Part shown: positions 6,066-7,337 of the stretch, in pieces
How positions within the stretch are numbered: position 1 is the stretch's first letter
Layout of the letters: each line of letters starts with the position of its first letter
Origin: a bacterium
GTDB taxonomy: Bacteria > Spirochaetota > UBA4802 > UBA5550
Assembly: GCA_024224995.1 (NCBI GenBank)
Contig: JAAENB010000055.1
Span: forward strand, 1-7,337
Length of the DNA: 7,337 bases
Direction of reading: 5' to 3'
The notes under the pieces: model-generated
The model's input: only the letters and a program-made list of their open reading frames with translations
The model's database searches: none
Told to the model about the DNA's origin: nothing
Translations under genes and position numbers: made by a program

Positions 6066-6452
6066 ATGAAACACAATTCAAGATCTGTCTATTTTGGGCT
6101 CATATTCCTGGGCCTCCTGGCTCTGCCGCTTATTTATCTTGTAATTAAAGATTATCTTTTTTTACCGTCCTGTACGTTTAAAAACCTTACAGGGCTGCCC
6201 TGTCCCGGGTGCGGAATCCGCACCGGGATTGATCTCCTCTGTGAATTCAGGTTCAGGGAGACCTTTTTCGCCTACCCTCCATTGCTTGCGTGCGGACTGC
6301 TCTATCTCTCCTGGCCGGTCTATTTTCTTCGAAAAACATTCTCCTCCTCCGGCTCAATCTCCCGCTCTGCCATAAAGTATTTTTTTGCCTCCCTCATCTT
6401 AATCCACCTGTTTTTATTCGGAAGCTGGATAATCAAACTATTTGAACAATAA
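6066..6452 (+). CDS. DUF2752 family small membrane protein
   Basis: This 128-residue protein belongs to DUF2752. It has a hydrophobic helix at about 8-30, then SCTFKNLTGLPCPGCGIRTG with Cys36, Cys46 and Cys49 (the family's CPxCG knuckle), and two further hydrophobic segments at about 70-88 and 103-123. The cysteines could bind a metal or form a disulfide, but no function is established for the family. Most members as I know them read CPxCGxTR; here the order after CG is I-R-T. I chose the ATG at 6066. An in-frame GTG at 6024 would translate through a hairpin and add a proline- and glycine-rich tail. The only purine-rich run before 6066 is 13 bases away, so initiation looks weak. It lies 45 bp after the symporter gene and just before the DUF4190-like array. 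Confidence 0.8.
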   Translation: MKHNSRSVYFGLIFLGLLALPLIYLVIKDYLFLPSCTFKNLTGLPCPGCGIRTGIDLLCEFRFRETFFAYPPLLACGLLYLSWPVYFLRKTFSSSGSISRSAIKYFFASLILIHLFLFGSWIIKLFEQ

Positions 6453-6539
6453 AAAAATATTTTTTGCTTGCTTGAATTCAGCTCTCCTGGTATGTAATGT
6501 TTAATAGGTATTTTTATAGATAAAAGGATGGAAAAAGCA
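6453..6539 (+). promoter_or_regulatory. AT-rich gap with a weak promoter candidate for the DUF4190-like array
   Basis: Just after the DUF2752 stop lies the 14-bp A/T palindrome AAAAAATATTTTTT (6452-6465). It could slow RNA polymerase but lacks a GC stem. TTGAAT (6472-6477) and TAATGT (6495-6500), 17 bases apart, are a weak promoter candidate for the array. Nothing else is recognisable. Confidence 0.25.
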
Positions 6540-6833
6540 ATGGAAGAGAATCAACTTAACGATCTATCTCAAGAATCCAGCGGAGAAATTCAGGCCCAGG
6601 CTAAATCGGCTATGATATTCGGCATAGTTGGTATGGCTCTCAGCTTCCTTCCAATAGTGGGAGCTATTTTTGGCATCATTGCCATATCAAAACAGGCAGG
6701 CCCCCGGGAAGCAATAATCGCGAGCAATTTCCAGATTCCCGGAAGAGCACAGGTCGTTGCCGCAAAAATCTGCGGTATAATTGCCACCATAACCTCATTT
6801 CTAATCATTTTTTATTATATGGCTTTATTTTAA
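6540..6833 (+). CDS. DUF4190-like small membrane protein, array copy 1
   Basis: This 97-residue protein has a polar 20-residue N-terminus, then a hydrophobic stretch at about 24-50 with a mid-helix proline. A polar loop KQAGPREAIIASNFQIPGR follows at 51-69, and a second hydrophobic segment at about 71-95. This two-segment layout resembles DUF4190 (and distantly CD225/dispanin) proteins, whose function is unknown. The start at 6540 aligns exactly with that of copy 2 (both MEENQLNDLSQ). An alternative ATG at 6528 adds four residues, and AGGA at 6525-6528 could serve the later start at a loose 11-base distance. Copy 2 matches it at about 60 of the first 80 residues without gaps (counted by eye). 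The C-terminal ends diverge. Confidence 0.75.
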   Translation: MEENQLNDLSQESSGEIQAQAKSAMIFGIVGMALSFLPIVGAIFGIIAISKQAGPREAIIASNFQIPGRAQVVAAKICGIIATITSFLIIFYYMALF

Positions 6834-6856
6834 AATCTAAAAAGGGACACATCAAT

Positions 6857-7165
6857 ATGGAAGAAAATCAACTTAACGATCTATCTCAAAACTCCGGCGA
6901 GGAAATTAAAGGCCAGGCTAAATCTGCTATGATCCTGGGAATATTAGGATTAGCGCTCTCTTTTATCCCGGTATTGGGAATTGTTCTCGGCATCATGGCC
7001 TTGAAAAAACAGGCCGGTCCCAGGGAAGCAATAATCGCCAGCAACTTCCAAATTCCCGGAAGAGGATTGGTCGTTACTGCTAAAATCTGCGGCATTGCGG
7101 CTATTCCGGCCTCTATCTTCTGGACTGTATATATTCTTGGTATTGTAGTTATGTTGATAGTATAA
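6857..7165 (+). CDS. DUF4190-like small membrane protein, array copy 2
   Basis: This 102-residue paralogue of the preceding gene begins 23 bp after it. It keeps the same layout: polar N-terminus, hydrophobic segment at about 24-50, the identical loop KQAGPREAIIASNFQIPGR, and a second hydrophobic segment from about 71 that runs longer than in copy 1 (to residue 102). AAAGGGA at 6841-6847 stands nine bases from the ATG. DNA identity with copy 1 includes a perfect 24-base match (6549-6572 with 6866-6889), silent positions included, pointing to recent duplication or gene conversion. Function is unknown. It is probably an inner-membrane protein, perhaps forming oligomers with its paralogues, which is inference. 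Confidence 0.8.
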   Translation: MEENQLNDLSQNSGEEIKGQAKSAMILGILGLALSFIPVLGIVLGIMALKKQAGPREAIIASNFQIPGRGLVVTAKICGIAAIPASIFWTVYILGIVVMLIV

Positions 7166-7204
7166 ATACCGTTATTTTATTTAATTACTAAGGAGGAAAC
7201 ATCA

Positions 7205-7337
7205 ATGGAACCAATTAATTACGAAGAACAAACTCAGGACTCTTCAATCCAGGTAAACAGTGAGCACGAAGCAATTGAGGCTCAGGCAAAATCTGCCATG
7301 ATTCTCGGCATTGTAGGATCGGCGCTCTTTTTTATTC
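7205..7337 (+). CDS. DUF4190-like small membrane protein, array copy 3 (cut by window end)
   Basis: Only the first 44 codons are present; the gene continues past the window. The ATG at 7205 has a full AGGAGG eight bases upstream (7191-7196). The N-terminus differs from copies 1 and 2 (MEPINYEEQTQD...) and is seven residues longer before the shared segment EAQAKSAMILGIVGSAL, which starts the first hydrophobic region. The bases ACATCAAT just before the ATG also occur before copy 2, so the duplication seems to have included the translation start region. This copy is more diverged, hence probably older, than the other two. Confidence 0.75.
   Translation, partial: MEPINYEEQTQDSSIQVNSEHEAIEAQAKSAMILGIVGSALFFI

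Noticed and set aside
1..7337. CRISPR array, tRNA, rRNA, riboswitch or transposase
   Set aside because: No regularly spaced repeats, cloverleaf, rRNA stretches, riboswitch-like leader or transposase motifs were seen by eye; a covariance-model scan was not possible.

Overview
The window is bacterial, with ordinary Shine-Dalgarno sites and the standard code. I cannot place it to a genus. The gene content fits an anaerobe that uses selenium: a cysteine desulfurase-like protein, YedF, a DUF3343 Se/S carrier-like protein and a PflX-type radical SAM protein. The PilZ-like protein and the repeat-rich intergenic DNA would fit spirochaetes as well as some Desulfobacterota or clostridial lineages, so lineage is only a weak inference.

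Layout. Positions 1-244 hold no gene. They carry a long foldback element (two 47-base arms with one mismatch), partly nested in a weaker outer inverted repeat. From 4379 down to 245 five genes run on the minus strand: a PilZ-like protein, a PflX-type radical SAM protein, a PLP-dependent cysteine desulfurase-family protein, YedF, and a 75-residue DUF3343 protein. The first two are probably one transcript from a promoter near 4444-4472. The last three have their own promoter candidate at 2282-2315 and tight spacing. A short perfect palindrome sits between the desulfurase stop and the yedF ribosome binding site. A 17-bp tandem duplication lies at the PilZ/radical SAM junction.

From 4572 rightward the genes are on the plus strand: a sodium:alanine/glycine symporter (AGCS family), a small DUF2752 membrane protein behind a C/G-rich hairpin, and a tandem array of at least three related small membrane proteins (DUF4190-like). 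The last of these is cut by the window edge.

How the genes work together. The desulfurase, YedF and DUF3343 proteins form a recognisable chalcogen-handling set: a PLP enzyme that mobilises S or Se from cysteine or selenocysteine, and two small proteins with CPxP or CGxC cysteines that could accept and pass on the atom. No selD, selA, selB or tRNA-Sec is visible, so the selenium link rests on family knowledge. The radical SAM and PilZ genes lie upstream on the same strand without an obvious functional link. The DUF2752 plus DUF4190-like array is an uncharacterised membrane gene set and is the least understood part of the window.
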